Positions 25,963-40,048 of a DNA stretch of 64,000 nt are shown here, in pieces. This DNA is from Deltaproteobacteria bacterium (GTDB lineage: Bacteria; Myxococcota; Kuafuiibacteriia; Kuafuiibacteriales; Kuafuiibacteriaceae): positions 112,214 to 176,213 of the forward strand of contig JACKEN010000015.1 of assembly GCA_020632995.1 (NCBI GenBank). Direction: 5' to 3'. The notes under the pieces were generated by a model that was not told the origin of the DNA, did no database searches, and was given only the letters and a program-made list of their open reading frames with translations. Each line of letters opens with the position of its first letter. Within the stretch, counting starts at the first letter, position 1. The position numbers and the translations under genes are program-made.

Positions 25963-27762
25963 CTACCCTCCCCCTCCGCGCGCGCGCTCATACTGCAACC
26001 GAGCCTGCATCACTTCCGGGCGCGGCGACACCTCGGGCACCGCCACGTCCCACCACGCCCCGCCCTCCGCCGTCCCGCGGGCCGGATCCGTCTGGATCAC
26101 CACCACCGCGGTGCGCTCCGCCGCCCGGGCCCGGGCGAGAGCGCCGGGGAGCGCGCCGACATCGGGTGCCGCCTCCGCGTGGGCCCCCAGGGCCCGGGCG
26201 TGGGCCACCAGATCGATCTCGGGGCCACCCGGGCGCAGGTTGTTGAATTCCTCGCCCCCGGTGCTCGCCTGGAGTCGGTGGATGCAGCCGAAGCCGCGGT
26301 TGTCGAGCACCACCAACACCAGCTTGGCGCCGAGCGCCACGCTGGTGGCGAGCTCCGAGTTGAGCATCAGGTACGAGCCGTCGCCCACCAGCACGAAGAC
26401 CTCGCGCTCGGGGCAAGCCAGCTTGACGCCCAGCCCCCCCGCGATCTCGTAGCCCATGCAGGAGTAGCCGTACTCCAGGTGATAGGACCCCGGCCCGGCC
26501 GGGCGCCAGAGCTTGTGGAGCTCGCCCGGCAGGCCCCCCGCCGCGCCCACCACCACGCTGTCGGGCCCCGCCACCCGCGCCACCGCCCCCAGGACCTGGG
26601 CGTCGGTGGGGAGCCCCGGGCCTGGCGCCGTGACCTCGGCCACCGTCTCGAGCCAACGCCCCCGGAGCTCGGCCGCCCGGGCCGTCCACCCCGGCTCCGC
26701 TCGGGCCCCGGCGAGGCCAGCGCCGAGCTGCAGCAGGATGACCTGCGCGTCGCCCACCACCGGCTGCGCCCCGTGCTTCACCGCGTCGAAGCCGGCCACG
26801 TTCACCATGAGCAAGCGCGCCTGCGGGAACAGGGTGCGGGACGCGGTGGTGAAGTCCGACAAGCGGGTGCCCACCGCCAGGATCACGTCGGCGTCGGCGG
26901 CCAGGGCGTTGGCCGCCGCGCTCCCGGTGACCCCGAGCCCACCCACCCACGCGGGGTCGGCCGCGGCGAGGGCGCCGTTGCCCGCCTGGGTGAAGGCCAC
27001 CGGGGCCCCGAGGGCGTGGGCGAGCTCGGCCAGCGCCCCCTCCGCCTCCGAATAGAGCACCCCGCCCCCCGCCACCAGGAGCGGGCGGCGCGCGCCCCTG
27101 AGGACGCGCAAGGCGTCCTGCAGCTCGCGCGGGTCGGGGTGCGCGCGGCGGACCCGGCGCACGGTGGGCTCGAGGAAGGCGTCCGGCACCTCGAGCGCCT
27201 CGGTCTGCACGTCCTGGGGCAGGGCCAGGGTCACCGGACCACACTCCGCGGGATCGGTGAGCACCCGGAGGGCCTGGGGCAAGCTCGCGAGGAGCTGCTC
27301 GGGCCGCTGGATCCGGTCGAAGTAGCGGGACACCGGTCGCAGGCAGTCGTTCACGGTGGCGCCGGGGTCGGTCGGCACCTCGAGCTGCTGGAGCACCGGA
27401 TCCGGCACCCGGTTGGCGAAGACGTCCCCCGGCAACAGGAGGACCGGGAGCCGGTTCACGTGGGCGGTGGCCGCCGCCGTCACGAGGTTGGTGGCGCCCG
27501 GGCCGATGGAGGTGGTGCAGGCCATCATGCGCCTGCGCCGGTTGGCCTTGGCGAAGGCCACCGCGGCGTGGCCCATCGCCTGCTCGTTGTGAGCCCGCAG
27601 GGTCGGCAAGCTGTCCTGCACCTCGAACAGCGCGTGCCCCAGCCCGGCCACGTTCCCGTGCCCGAAGATCGCCCACACTCCCGCGAAGAGGGGCCGCCCG
27701 TCCTCGCCCAGCTGCGCGGCCAGGTACCGCACGAGGGCCTGGGCCACCGTCATCGTGGTCAT
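25963..27762 (-). CDS. iolD: 3D-(3,5/4)-trihydroxycyclohexane-1,2-dione hydrolase
   Basis: A 599-residue thiamine-diphosphate enzyme that opens the ring of the diketone made by IolE to 5-deoxy-glucuronate. The activating Glu60 lies in RAHNEQAMGHAAVAFAKA, and the ThDP/Mg motif is VGDGSYLMLNSELATSVALG with DNRGFGCIHRLQ about 30 residues on. The central nucleotide-binding-like domain spans about residues 200-330. The two ATGs at 27762 and 27753 both fit; the first overlaps the iolC stop (ATGA). The protein is slightly shorter than Bacillus IolD (about 637) but complete across its three domains. Confidence 0.95.
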   Translation of the reverse strand: MTTMTVAQALVRYLAAQLGEDGRPLFAGVWAIFGHGNVAGLGHALFEVQDSLPTLRAHNEQAMGHAAVAFAKANRRRRMMACTTSIGPGATNLVTAAATAHVNRLPVLLLPGDVFANRVPDPVLQQLEVPTDPGATVNDCLRPVSRYFDRIQRPEQLLASLPQALRVLTDPAECGPVTLALPQDVQTEALEVPDAFLEPTVRRVRRAHPDPRELQDALRVLRGARRPLLVAGGGVLYSEAEGALAELAHALGAPVAFTQAGNGALAAADPAWVGGLGVTGSAAANALAADADVILAVGTRLSDFTTASRTLFPQARLLMVNVAGFDAVKHGAQPVVGDAQVILLQLGAGLAGARAEPGWTARAAELRGRWLETVAEVTAPGPGLPTDAQVLGAVARVAGPDSVVVGAAGGLPGELHKLWRPAGPGSYHLEYGYSCMGYEIAGGLGVKLACPEREVFVLVGDGSYLMLNSELATSVALGAKLVLVVLDNRGFGCIHRLQASTGGEEFNNLRPGGPEIDLVAHARALGAHAEAAPDVGALPGALARARAAERTAVVVIQTDPARGTAEGGAWWDVAVPEVSPRPEVMQARLQYERARGGGG

Positions 27763-29666
27763 CGCCCCTCCTTGCCGGCCCGGAACGCGGTGACCATGGC
27801 GGCGAAGCCGTCCGCCACCGCGGACACGAGGTCCTCGTCCGAGGCCGCGCCCACCAGCCACCGCTCCGCCGGCTCGAAGAAGATGGTGCGCCCCACCGCG
27901 AAGCCGCGGCAGAGGGGGTGCGCGCCCGCGCGCTGCAGGCTCCCCGCGAGGTGATAGGACGGGGCGTCCAGCCCCAGCACCAGCACCCCGTTGCACTCCG
28001 GATCCCGCCGGGCCACCACCCGGTCGAGCTCGAACCACACGTCGTCGTGGGCGGGGGGCGGGAGCTTCCACCACTCCGGCTGGATCCCGAGGTCGTAGAG
28101 GCGCTCCAGCACCTCGGGGAGGAGCTCCGGGTCCACCGACTCGTCCGGCCGCCGGCGCGGGAGCACCTCGAGCAAGAGCTCGCGCTCCAGCGCAACGCAG
28201 GCCCGGAACAGGCGCACCAGGCGCGCGTTCTGCCAGTGGGTGAGCGCGTGGTCCGAGAGGACCGGGCTCACCAGGCACTTCACCACGTGCCGCTTCGGCC
28301 AGCGGTACAGGGCCAGCTCCACGTTCGGATCGCCCTCGAAGCCCAGGCCCGGGTCCCCCGGCAGCTCCACCGGCCGGGCCACCCACCAGCTGTGCTCGGG
28401 CCCGCTCAGGGCCTCGAGCACCGGGCGCCCGTAGACCCCGTCCACGATGACCCCGGGGCAGGCCAGGTTGCACTCCACCGCCGCCCGGGCCGCGCCGCGA
28501 GCGATCAGGCGCTTGAGGTCCTCGACCCGCGCGAGATCCGCCCCCACCCGGTGGGCGAGGCCCTCGAGCTGGGTGCGGTGATCGAAGGCGAGCACGCAGA
28601 GCTCCTCGGGCGGCGGGGGCCGCCCGGCCAGGCGGTGCAGGCGCGCCACCCGCTCCGGCGGCGCGTCGTCGAGGTAGGCGTCGAGCTCCGCCGCGGTGGG
28701 CATGGCCGGCGCGCACATGTGGCGGGACACCACCAGCGCCCCCGCCCCGTTGGCCCGGCGCGCCGCCTCGGCGAGCGGCTGATCGCGGAGCCAGCCGGAG
28801 AGGAACCCGGCCATGAAGGCGTCCCCCGCCCCGAGCACGTTGAGCACCTCCACCGGGCGCCCGGGCGCGACCAGGCCGTCCTCGAGGCGGACGGGCACCG
28901 GCCCGGGGAGCACCACCGCGCCCTGTGGCCCCCGCTTCACCACCAGCGTGGCGTCGGTCTTCGCCCGCACCGCGACGAGGGCCGCGTGCAGGTCGTCCTG
29001 CCCACCCGCGATCCTGAGCTCCTCCTCGGTGCCCACCACGAGGTCGCACTCCGGCAGGACCTCCTGCAACACCTCGCTCACCCGGGCCGAGGCTACGTAG
29101 CGGTCCTCGCCCCGGTCGTGCCCGGTGAGGCCCCACAGGACGGGGCGGTAGTCCACGTCGAGCACCACCTTGGTGCCCGCCGCCTTCGCCGCGGCGAGGA
29201 CGGCGAGGGACGCGGCCCGCACTCGGGGCTGCGAGAGGTGGGTCCCGGTCAGGAGCACCGCCTGGGCGCTCGAGATGAGGGCGGGGTCCACGTCCTCGGG
29301 GCCGAGGTTCATGTCCGCGCAGCGCTCCCGGTAGAAGATGAGCGGGAAGGTGTCGGCCCCCCGCACCGAGAGGAGCACCAGCGCGGTGAGGCGATCCGGG
29401 TCGGTCTTCACGTGGGCGACGTCGACGCCCTCTTCGCGCAAGGTCTCCTGCACGAAGCGCCCCATGTGCTCGTCGCCCACCCGGGTGAGCATGGCCACCC
29501 TCAGGCCCAGCCGGGCCGCGCCCACCGCGATGTTGGCCGCGCAGCCGCCGAGCGACTTGTTGAAGGAGGCGACGTCCTCGAGGGGCGAGCCCAGCTGGTC
29601 GCCGTACAGGTCGACGGCGGCCCGACCCACCGCCACGAGGTCGAGGGGGCGCTCGCCCTCACTCAT
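27759..29666 (-). CDS. iolC: 5-dehydro-2-deoxygluconokinase fused to DUF2090 aldolase-like domain
   Basis: A 635-residue two-domain protein. Residues 1 to about 325 are a PfkB/ribokinase sugar kinase with FNKSLGGCAANIAVGAARLG and the catalytic LGAGDAFMAGF (Asp282). From about residue 340 onward (LCVLAFDHRTQLEGLAHRVG, CPGVIVDGVYGRPVLE, YDLGIQPEWWKLPP, NGVLVLGLDAP) it is a DUF2090 domain, a TIM-barrel relative of class I aldolases found joined to IolC in several proteobacteria. The kinase makes DKGP; the second domain probably cleaves it to DHAP and malonate semialdehyde, replacing a separate IolJ. It overlaps iolB by 8 nt and iolD by 4 nt. Confidence 0.94.
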   Translation of the reverse strand: MSEGERPLDLVAVGRAAVDLYGDQLGSPLEDVASFNKSLGGCAANIAVGAARLGLRVAMLTRVGDEHMGRFVQETLREEGVDVAHVKTDPDRLTALVLLSVRGADTFPLIFYRERCADMNLGPEDVDPALISSAQAVLLTGTHLSQPRVRAASLAVLAAAKAAGTKVVLDVDYRPVLWGLTGHDRGEDRYVASARVSEVLQEVLPECDLVVGTEEELRIAGGQDDLHAALVAVRAKTDATLVVKRGPQGAVVLPGPVPVRLEDGLVAPGRPVEVLNVLGAGDAFMAGFLSGWLRDQPLAEAARRANGAGALVVSRHMCAPAMPTAAELDAYLDDAPPERVARLHRLAGRPPPPEELCVLAFDHRTQLEGLAHRVGADLARVEDLKRLIARGAARAAVECNLACPGVIVDGVYGRPVLEALSGPEHSWWVARPVELPGDPGLGFEGDPNVELALYRWPKRHVVKCLVSPVLSDHALTHWQNARLVRLFRACVALERELLLEVLPRRRPDESVDPELLPEVLERLYDLGIQPEWWKLPPPAHDDVWFELDRVVARRDPECNGVLVLGLDAPSYHLAGSLQRAGAHPLCRGFAVGRTIFFEPAERWLVGAASDEDLVSAVADGFAAMVTAFRAGKEGR

Positions 29667-30459
29667 GGGGCCACCACTCCTTCGCGCCCTCGGCCAGGAT
29701 CCACGCGTGCTCGGGCGCGAACTCGGGCACGGAGTAGCGCCGCCCCTCGAGGTGCCGGATCGCCCACGCGTACCACATGCCGTAGCCGGGGGCGGCGCAC
29801 TGGGCGTGGTCGTGCCCGGGCTGGATGAGGAGGGTGTCGCCGTGCCGCACCCGGTGCACCGCCTCGCCCATCTCGGCGTGGCCGTAGCCCTGCGGCGCGG
29901 TGAAGCGGTAGTGGTAGAGCTCGGGCTGCGGGTGGTGGTGGGGCGGGTAGCTGGACCACCGCCCGGGCAGGTTCACCACCTCGCCCAGCACCAGCTTGGC
30001 CTCCGGCGGCCCCGCCACGTCGTCGATGATCGTGCGCACGAACCTGAACGCGCCGTCGTGGAGCGCCCCCTCGCCCCGCCGCTCGTTGCGGACCGACTCG
30101 GGCCCGAGCAGGCGCGGGGTGAAGGTGCCGGAGTTCGCCACCTTGAACTCGAGGAGCTCCACCGCGCTGTCGGCCACCAGCTCGAACGCGCTCCCGGCCG
30201 GGGCGTGCAGGGTCCACGGCAGGGCGTCGAAGAGGTCGGAGCGCGCGCAGGCCGCCTCCAGCCCCTCACCCCGAATCCGCAGGCTGCCCTGCATCAAGAG
30301 CCACGCGGTCTCGTGCTCGGGTCGCAGGGCTTCTTGCGCGCCGGCGGGGAGGTGGAGGACCTCGAAGCCGAGGCCGAACCCCGCGGTGCCGAGGTCGGTG
30401 ACCTCGGTGCGGGGGGTCTGAAAGCCACCTTGCGGGGCGCGGATGATCGGCCCCGCCAT
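29659..30459 (-). CDS. iolB: 5-deoxy-glucuronate isomerase
   Basis: A 266-residue bicupin that converts 5-deoxy-glucuronate to 2-deoxy-5-keto-gluconate. The second cupin holds the metal motif YPPHHHPQPELYHYRF with RHGDTLLIQPGHDHAQCAAPGYGMWYAWAI, characteristic of IolB. The ATG at 30459 shares its A with the stop of the upstream yhhN-like gene (TGATG). It is co-transcribed with iolC, iolD and iolE. Length matches the family (about 270). Confidence 0.95.
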   Translation of the reverse strand: MAGPIIRAPQGGFQTPRTEVTDLGTAGFGLGFEVLHLPAGAQEALRPEHETAWLLMQGSLRIRGEGLEAACARSDLFDALPWTLHAPAGSAFELVADSAVELLEFKVANSGTFTPRLLGPESVRNERRGEGALHDGAFRFVRTIIDDVAGPPEAKLVLGEVVNLPGRWSSYPPHHHPQPELYHYRFTAPQGYGHAEMGEAVHRVRHGDTLLIQPGHDHAQCAAPGYGMWYAWAIRHLEGRRYSVPEFAPEHAWILAEGAKEWWPHE

Positions 30460-31091
30460 CAGGTCCCCCCGTAGGAGGCCAGGAAGAGCTGGCCGAGGTA
30501 GTAGATCGGCAGGCCGATCAGGCGGTTGAGGTAGGCGTGGGTGACGAAGCGCTCGCGCGCCACGAAGAGGTCGGAGATGTAGAACAGCACCGCCCCGGCC
30601 AGGATCCCCGCGCCGCCCACCGCCGCCACCGTGCCCACCGACGCGGCCAGCATGGTGGAGATCACCGTGATGTAGGCGGCCACCGGCCCCTTCATCGACC
30701 CGGCCCGAGGGGCGAGGACGCGCCAGACCAGCGCGGCGGGGACGAGGAGCACCACGAGGGCCCCCGCGGCCGCGGGGACGCTCACTCCGCGGAGCACGAA
30801 CGCGACCGCGTAGGCCACGTGCCCGAGGAGGAAGGCCACGAGGCCGGCCAGGAACCAGCGCTTCTCCTTCGACAGGAGGAACACGTCGCCGAACCACGAC
30901 AGTCCGAGCCCGACCATCACCGCCAGCCCGTGCGGGCTGTGGCCGGTCCCCGCGTGGACCGCGGTGGCGAGGAACCCCAGCGACGCCGCGGCCTTGGCGA
31001 TCCCCTCGGGACCCCGGCGGCCCGCCCGCTGGGCCACGAGGCAGATGGCCACGAAGACCAGGGTGACGAGCCAGTGGGCCTCGAGCCGCAT
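30459..31091 (-). CDS. YhhN/TMEM86-family membrane protein (putative lysoplasmalogenase), first gene of the iol operon
   Basis: A 210-residue integral membrane protein with about seven to eight helices. The pattern LGLSWFGDVFLLSKEKRWFLAGLVAFLLGHVAYAVAF and VLFYISDLFVARERFVTHAYLNRLIGLPIYYLGQLFLA, with its conserved acidic residues, identifies the YhhN family, whose mammalian members TMEM86A/B hydrolyse lysoplasmalogens. It leads the operon and is stop/start-coupled to iolB. Co-transcription with inositol catabolism is unexpected; the link might be use of ether-lipid or inositol-lipid fragments. That link is a guess. Confidence 0.87.
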   Translation of the reverse strand: MRLEAHWLVTLVFVAICLVAQRAGRRGPEGIAKAAASLGFLATAVHAGTGHSPHGLAVMVGLGLSWFGDVFLLSKEKRWFLAGLVAFLLGHVAYAVAFVLRGVSVPAAAGALVVLLVPAALVWRVLAPRAGSMKGPVAAYITVISTMLAASVGTVAAVGGAGILAGAVLFYISDLFVARERFVTHAYLNRLIGLPIYYLGQLFLASYGGT

Positions 31092-31188
31092 GCTCGGGGG
31101 AGCATAGCAGGCCCCCGCGTCCAGCGGAGGGTCACCGACGCGGCTTGCATCCCCGGCCGGGCGGGGCCACCCTGGAGAGAGCAGCCCC

Positions 31189-31196
31189 AAGGAGGT
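31189..31196 (+). promoter_or_regulatory. strong ribosome binding site AAGGAGGT
   Basis: This full anti-Shine-Dalgarno match stands 3 nt before the ATG at 31200 and fixes the start of the exported nuclease-like gene. The 108-bp space 31092-31199 is divergent and must hold both the iol operon promoter and this gene's promoter; I see no unambiguous -35/-10 pair there. Confidence 0.7.
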
Positions 31197-31199
31197 CCC

Positions 31200-31739
31200 A
31201 TGCGACGCAGCACCCTGCTCCTCGCCCTTCCCTTCCTGGCCTTCGCCGTCCCGGCGGCGGCCAAGCTGGTGCTCCCCAAGCCGACGCCGCCGGCCGAGGT
31301 GGTCCCCGTGGGGGACCGGGTCCCGATGGAGGTCATGACGGTCGTCCCGAGCGACTCCGGCCCGGTGGCGGTGCTGCGGGAGCGGGCGGGGAGCCGGATG
31401 ATGCCGGTGTGGATCGGCGACGCGGAGGCCCGGGCGATCCGCCTGGCCCTCAGCGGCGAGACGTTCCCGCGCCCCCTGACCCACGATCTGCTGGGCGGGG
31501 TGATCACCGCCCTCGGCGGGACGCTGGTGGAGGTCGAGGTCACCGACCTCGTGGACAACACCTTCATCGGCACCGCGGTCGTGCGGACCGAGCGGGGTGA
31601 GGTGCGGCGGATCGACGCACGGCCCTCGGACCTGATGGCGCTCGCCCTCCGCACCGACGCCCCGATCTACGTGGTGAAGTCGGTGCTCGAAGAGGCCAAG
31701 CTCGATCCGAAGACGGTGGAGACCGCCGGCACCGAGTGA
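31200..31739 (+). CDS. exported bifunctional nuclease (BFN, DUF151) domain protein
   Basis: A 179-residue protein with a signal peptide (RRSTLLLALPFLAFAVPAAA) followed by a DUF151 domain: LRERAGSRMMPVWIGDAEARAIRLALSG, RPLTHDLLGGVITALGG, VEVTDLVDNTFIGTAVV and IDARPSDLMALALRTDAPIYV. DUF151 proteins are described as bifunctional nucleases in plants and structurally in Thermotoga; the bacterial role is uncertain. An exported form is unusual. It is followed by the FAAL gene on the same strand after about 45 nt and could be co-transcribed, but it has no obvious tie to lipopeptide synthesis. Confidence 0.85.
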   Translation: MRRSTLLLALPFLAFAVPAAAKLVLPKPTPPAEVVPVGDRVPMEVMTVVPSDSGPVAVLRERAGSRMMPVWIGDAEARAIRLALSGETFPRPLTHDLLGGVITALGGTLVEVEVTDLVDNTFIGTAVVRTERGEVRRIDARPSDLMALALRTDAPIYVVKSVLEEAKLDPKTVETAGTE

Positions 31740-31784
31740 GCCCCCGGCGTCCCGGACTTGCGCCCAGGCCCGCAAACGCGGAGC

Positions 31785-33469
<1,685 letters not shown>

Positions 33470-33473
<4 letters not shown>

Positions 33474-33795
33474 CGACCCCTGATGGGACGCCCCCCGAGG
33501 CGCACCGCCGCAGCTCCCGGGCGAGCTCGGCCGAGCTCCGCGCCATCGTCAAGAGCCGCGCGCAGGTCGAGAAGTTCCTCCGGCTCGGGTTGGCCGAAGC
33601 GCTGGGGATCAGCCCCGATGCGGTGGATCCGACCCGGACCTTCACCACCTTCGGGCTGGACTCCATCAAGGCCTTCGCCCTCACCGGCGACCTCGCGGAG
33701 TGGCTGGATCGCGACCTGCCCGCCACCCTGTTCTGGGACCACCCCAACATCGAGGCGCTCACCGGCTACGTCGCCGACGTCCTGGGTCTGGCGGA

Positions 33796-33799
<4 letters not shown>
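33470..33799 (+). CDS. acyl carrier protein for the FAAL
   Basis: A 109-residue stand-alone carrier protein. The phosphopantetheine site is Ser65 in FGLDSIKAFALTGDLAEWL, followed by LPATLFWDHPNIEALTGYVADVLG, which is typical for type II carriers paired with FAALs. It starts inside the FAAL stop (ATGA) and its stop overlaps the NRPS start (GTGA), so the three proteins are translationally coupled. The first 30 residues are polar and probably disordered. It should receive the acyl group from the FAAL and offer it to the condensation domain of the next protein. Confidence 0.92.
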
Positions 33800-37642
<3,843 letters not shown>

Positions 37643-37662
<20 letters not shown>

Positions 37663-38572
37663 GGGCCAGCGGGCCCTCCACCACCAGCTTGCGGAGCTGC
37701 CGCCGCGCGTCGGACCAGGGCAGGAGCGCCTCCAAGGTGATGCGGTCGAGCTCCGGGTCGCGCGCGAAGTAGGGCGGGTGCCGCAGCACCTCGGGGAGCG
37801 CCCCCACGGGGAGCTCCGCGAAGCGCGCGTACACCGAGCCCGCCCGGGTGTGGGTCGCGGCCTCGCCCACCCCGCGGTTGGCCACCAGGTTGACCCGCGG
37901 CACCACCGACAGCCGCCCGGAGGCCCACAGGGACATCAGCCAGCGCACCCACCAGCTGGAGTAGCTGTCGGCGTGGTCCAGCATCCGTCGCCACTGGCGC
38001 GCCGCCACCGGGCCCATCATCTGCTCGAGCACCCCGCTCCGCCGCAGCTCGGGCCAGCACATCAGCTCGCGATCGTAGTCCCGCCACGCCCGGCGCCAGG
38101 TGCCCCACCCCCACGGCAGGCCCACCTGCGAGAAGTGGTAGTCGTAGTCGAAGCGCGGGCCCCGTCGCGTGAGGCCCACCGCGGTGCTCCCGCACACCGA
38201 GCCCACCCGCTCGTCGGCCGCGAAGCGGTGCAACATGGCCTGCATGAAGGGGAAGAAGTCCGGGGCGGGGTGACAGTCGTCCTCCAGCACCACCACCGAC
38301 TCCTCCTCCGCCAGCACCCAGTCGAGGGCGGAGACCACCCGGGCCCTGAGGCCGAGGTTGCGAGGCGCGGCGTCGGTGACGAGCGAGACCCGATCCGCAA
38401 CCCCGGCCACCGCCGCCCGCACCTCGGCGCAGGCCGCCGCGTCGCCGGGGACGTCGGGGCGGGGCCCGTCCATGGCCACGTAGAGGCGCTCCGGCCGCGC
38501 GGCCAGGATCCGCTCCAGGTTCTCGGCGGTGAGCCGCGGGCGGTTGAAGGCCAGCAGCAGCACTGGTGGCAT
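37643..38572 (-). CDS. glycosyltransferase, GT-A type (HlpA/GnT-I-like)
   Basis: A 309-residue protein starting PPVLLLAFNRPRLTAENLERILAARPERLYVAMDGPR, with the metal-binding acidic motif VVVLEDDCHPAPDFFPFMQAML and FSQVGLPWGWGTWRRAWRDYD. This order is that of a GT-A fold family sometimes annotated as haemolytic protein HlpA-like, related to GnT-I glycosyltransferases. ATG 38572 is chosen because AAGGGG precedes it; an in-frame ATG at 38590 is possible. It is convergent with the NRPS (20-nt overlap) and divergent from the P450. It may add a sugar to the lipopeptide, or it may belong to polysaccharide synthesis and be a neighbour by chance. Confidence 0.82.
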
Positions 38573-38689
38573 ACGCCCCGGCCCCTTCATGTGGCGCGCA
38601 TCGTGGCCTGCCCCACTCGCGCACGCAAGGCGTGCCTCACATCGGTTCGCCGCTCCGCCGCATACGCGGTTGGTGGTAGGTTGCCGAGC

Positions 38690-40048
38690 ATGAGCGCCGC
38701 GCCCGCGCCCCTCCCCGATCCCCCCGGGCCCGCCCCGTCGGAGGCCGCGCCCACCCCGGAGCAAGCGGAGAACCCCCTGGCCCTCCTGATGGCGCTGGGT
38801 GAGCGGTACGGCGAGCTGGTGCGGGTCCCGAGCCCCTACGGGCAGTCCTACCTCTACAACCACCCGAGCTTCGTCCGGCACTTCTTCCACAGCCACAACT
38901 ACGAGCGGACCAAGCTGCTCAAGATCGCGCTGGGCGACGGGACCCTGAGCAGCGACGGCGCGGTGTGGCGCGAGCAGCGGCGCATCGTGCAACCCGCCTT
39001 TCAACCCGACAAGGTGCGCGGCTTCGGGGCGCTGATGGTCGATGAGGCCCGGGCGGCGGCCGATCGCTGGAGCGCGGCGGGCGCGGCCAACGTGGACCTC
39101 GACGAGGAGATGATGCGCCTCACCCTCCTCATCGCGGTGCGCGCCCTCTTCTCGGCCGACGTCTCCGAGGACGTGGAGGAGATCTCCCAGGCCCTGACCC
39201 TGGTGATCCGCGACCTGGGCATCCTCACCAGCACCCTCTTCGCGGTGCCGGTGAGCTTCGACCCCCAGCGGAACCGCCGGCTCAGGCAGGCCCTCGGCGC
39301 CCTCGACGCGGTGGTGTTCCGGATCATCGAGGCGCGCCGCAAGGCGCCTGGCAGCCGCGGCGATCTGCTGGACATGCTGCTGTTGGCCCGCGACCCCGAG
39401 ACCGGCGCCGCCCTCGACGACAAGCGCCTGCGCGACGAGGTGGTGACGATGCTGGTGGCCGGCCACGAGACCACCGCCACCTCGCTGTCCTGGGCGTGGG
39501 CCCTGTTGGCCCTGCACCCCGCGCAGGAGGCGCGCTTTCACGCCGAGCTGGCCACCCTCGAGGGGCGCCCGCCCAGCGTGGACGACCTCCCCGACCTGGT
39601 CTACACCCGCGGCGTCCTGCAAGAGAGCATGCGGCTCTACCCGCCGGTGTGGACCATCGCCCGCCGCGTCAAGGAGGACGAGGTCCTCGGCGGGTACCGC
39701 GTCCGCGGCGACTCCGCCGCCTTCGTCTGCCCCTTCATGCTCCACCGCCACCCGGGCTTCTGGCCGGAGCCGGAGCGCTTCGACCCCACCCGCTTCGACG
39801 AGGTGCGGGGCCCCACCATCGACCGCTACGCGTACGTGCCCTTCGCCCGCGGCCCCCACATGTGCGCCGGGCACCACTTCGCGACCCAGGAGGGGACGCT
39901 GATCCTGGCCGCCCTCGGCCAGCGCTTCTCGTTCCAGCTGATGCAAGACGCCCTGCCAGAGCCGTGGCCCCTGGTGACCCTCCGGATGAAGGGCGGCCTG
40001 CCGATGCGCCTTCAGCCCCGGGCCACCGCCGCCACCAGGAGCCCGTAG
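38690..40048 (+). CDS. cytochrome P450 monooxygenase
   Basis: A 452-residue P450. I-helix oxygen-binding motif LVAGHETTATSLSWAW, ExxR in LQESMRLYPP, and haem-ligand loop FARGPHMCAG with Cys392. The pattern resembles CYP102/CYP4-like fatty-acid hydroxylases, which fits a lipid-containing product, but the substrate cannot be proved. The N-terminus is Pro/Ala-rich without a membrane anchor, so it is soluble. No ferredoxin or reductase gene is adjacent. It lies 1.0 kb after the NRPS on the same strand, separated by the opposite-strand glycosyltransferase. Its end overlaps the convergent CULT gene by 37 nt. Confidence 0.93.
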   Translation: MSAAPAPLPDPPGPAPSEAAPTPEQAENPLALLMALGERYGELVRVPSPYGQSYLYNHPSFVRHFFHSHNYERTKLLKIALGDGTLSSDGAVWREQRRIVQPAFQPDKVRGFGALMVDEARAAADRWSAAGAANVDLDEEMMRLTLLIAVRALFSADVSEDVEEISQALTLVIRDLGILTSTLFAVPVSFDPQRNRRLRQALGALDAVVFRIIEARRKAPGSRGDLLDMLLLARDPETGAALDDKRLRDEVVTMLVAGHETTATSLSWAWALLALHPAQEARFHAELATLEGRPPSVDDLPDLVYTRGVLQESMRLYPPVWTIARRVKEDEVLGGYRVRGDSAAFVCPFMLHRHPGFWPEPERFDPTRFDEVRGPTIDRYAYVPFARGPHMCAGHHFATQEGTLILAALGQRFSFQLMQDALPEPWPLVTLRMKGGLPMRLQPRATAATRSP

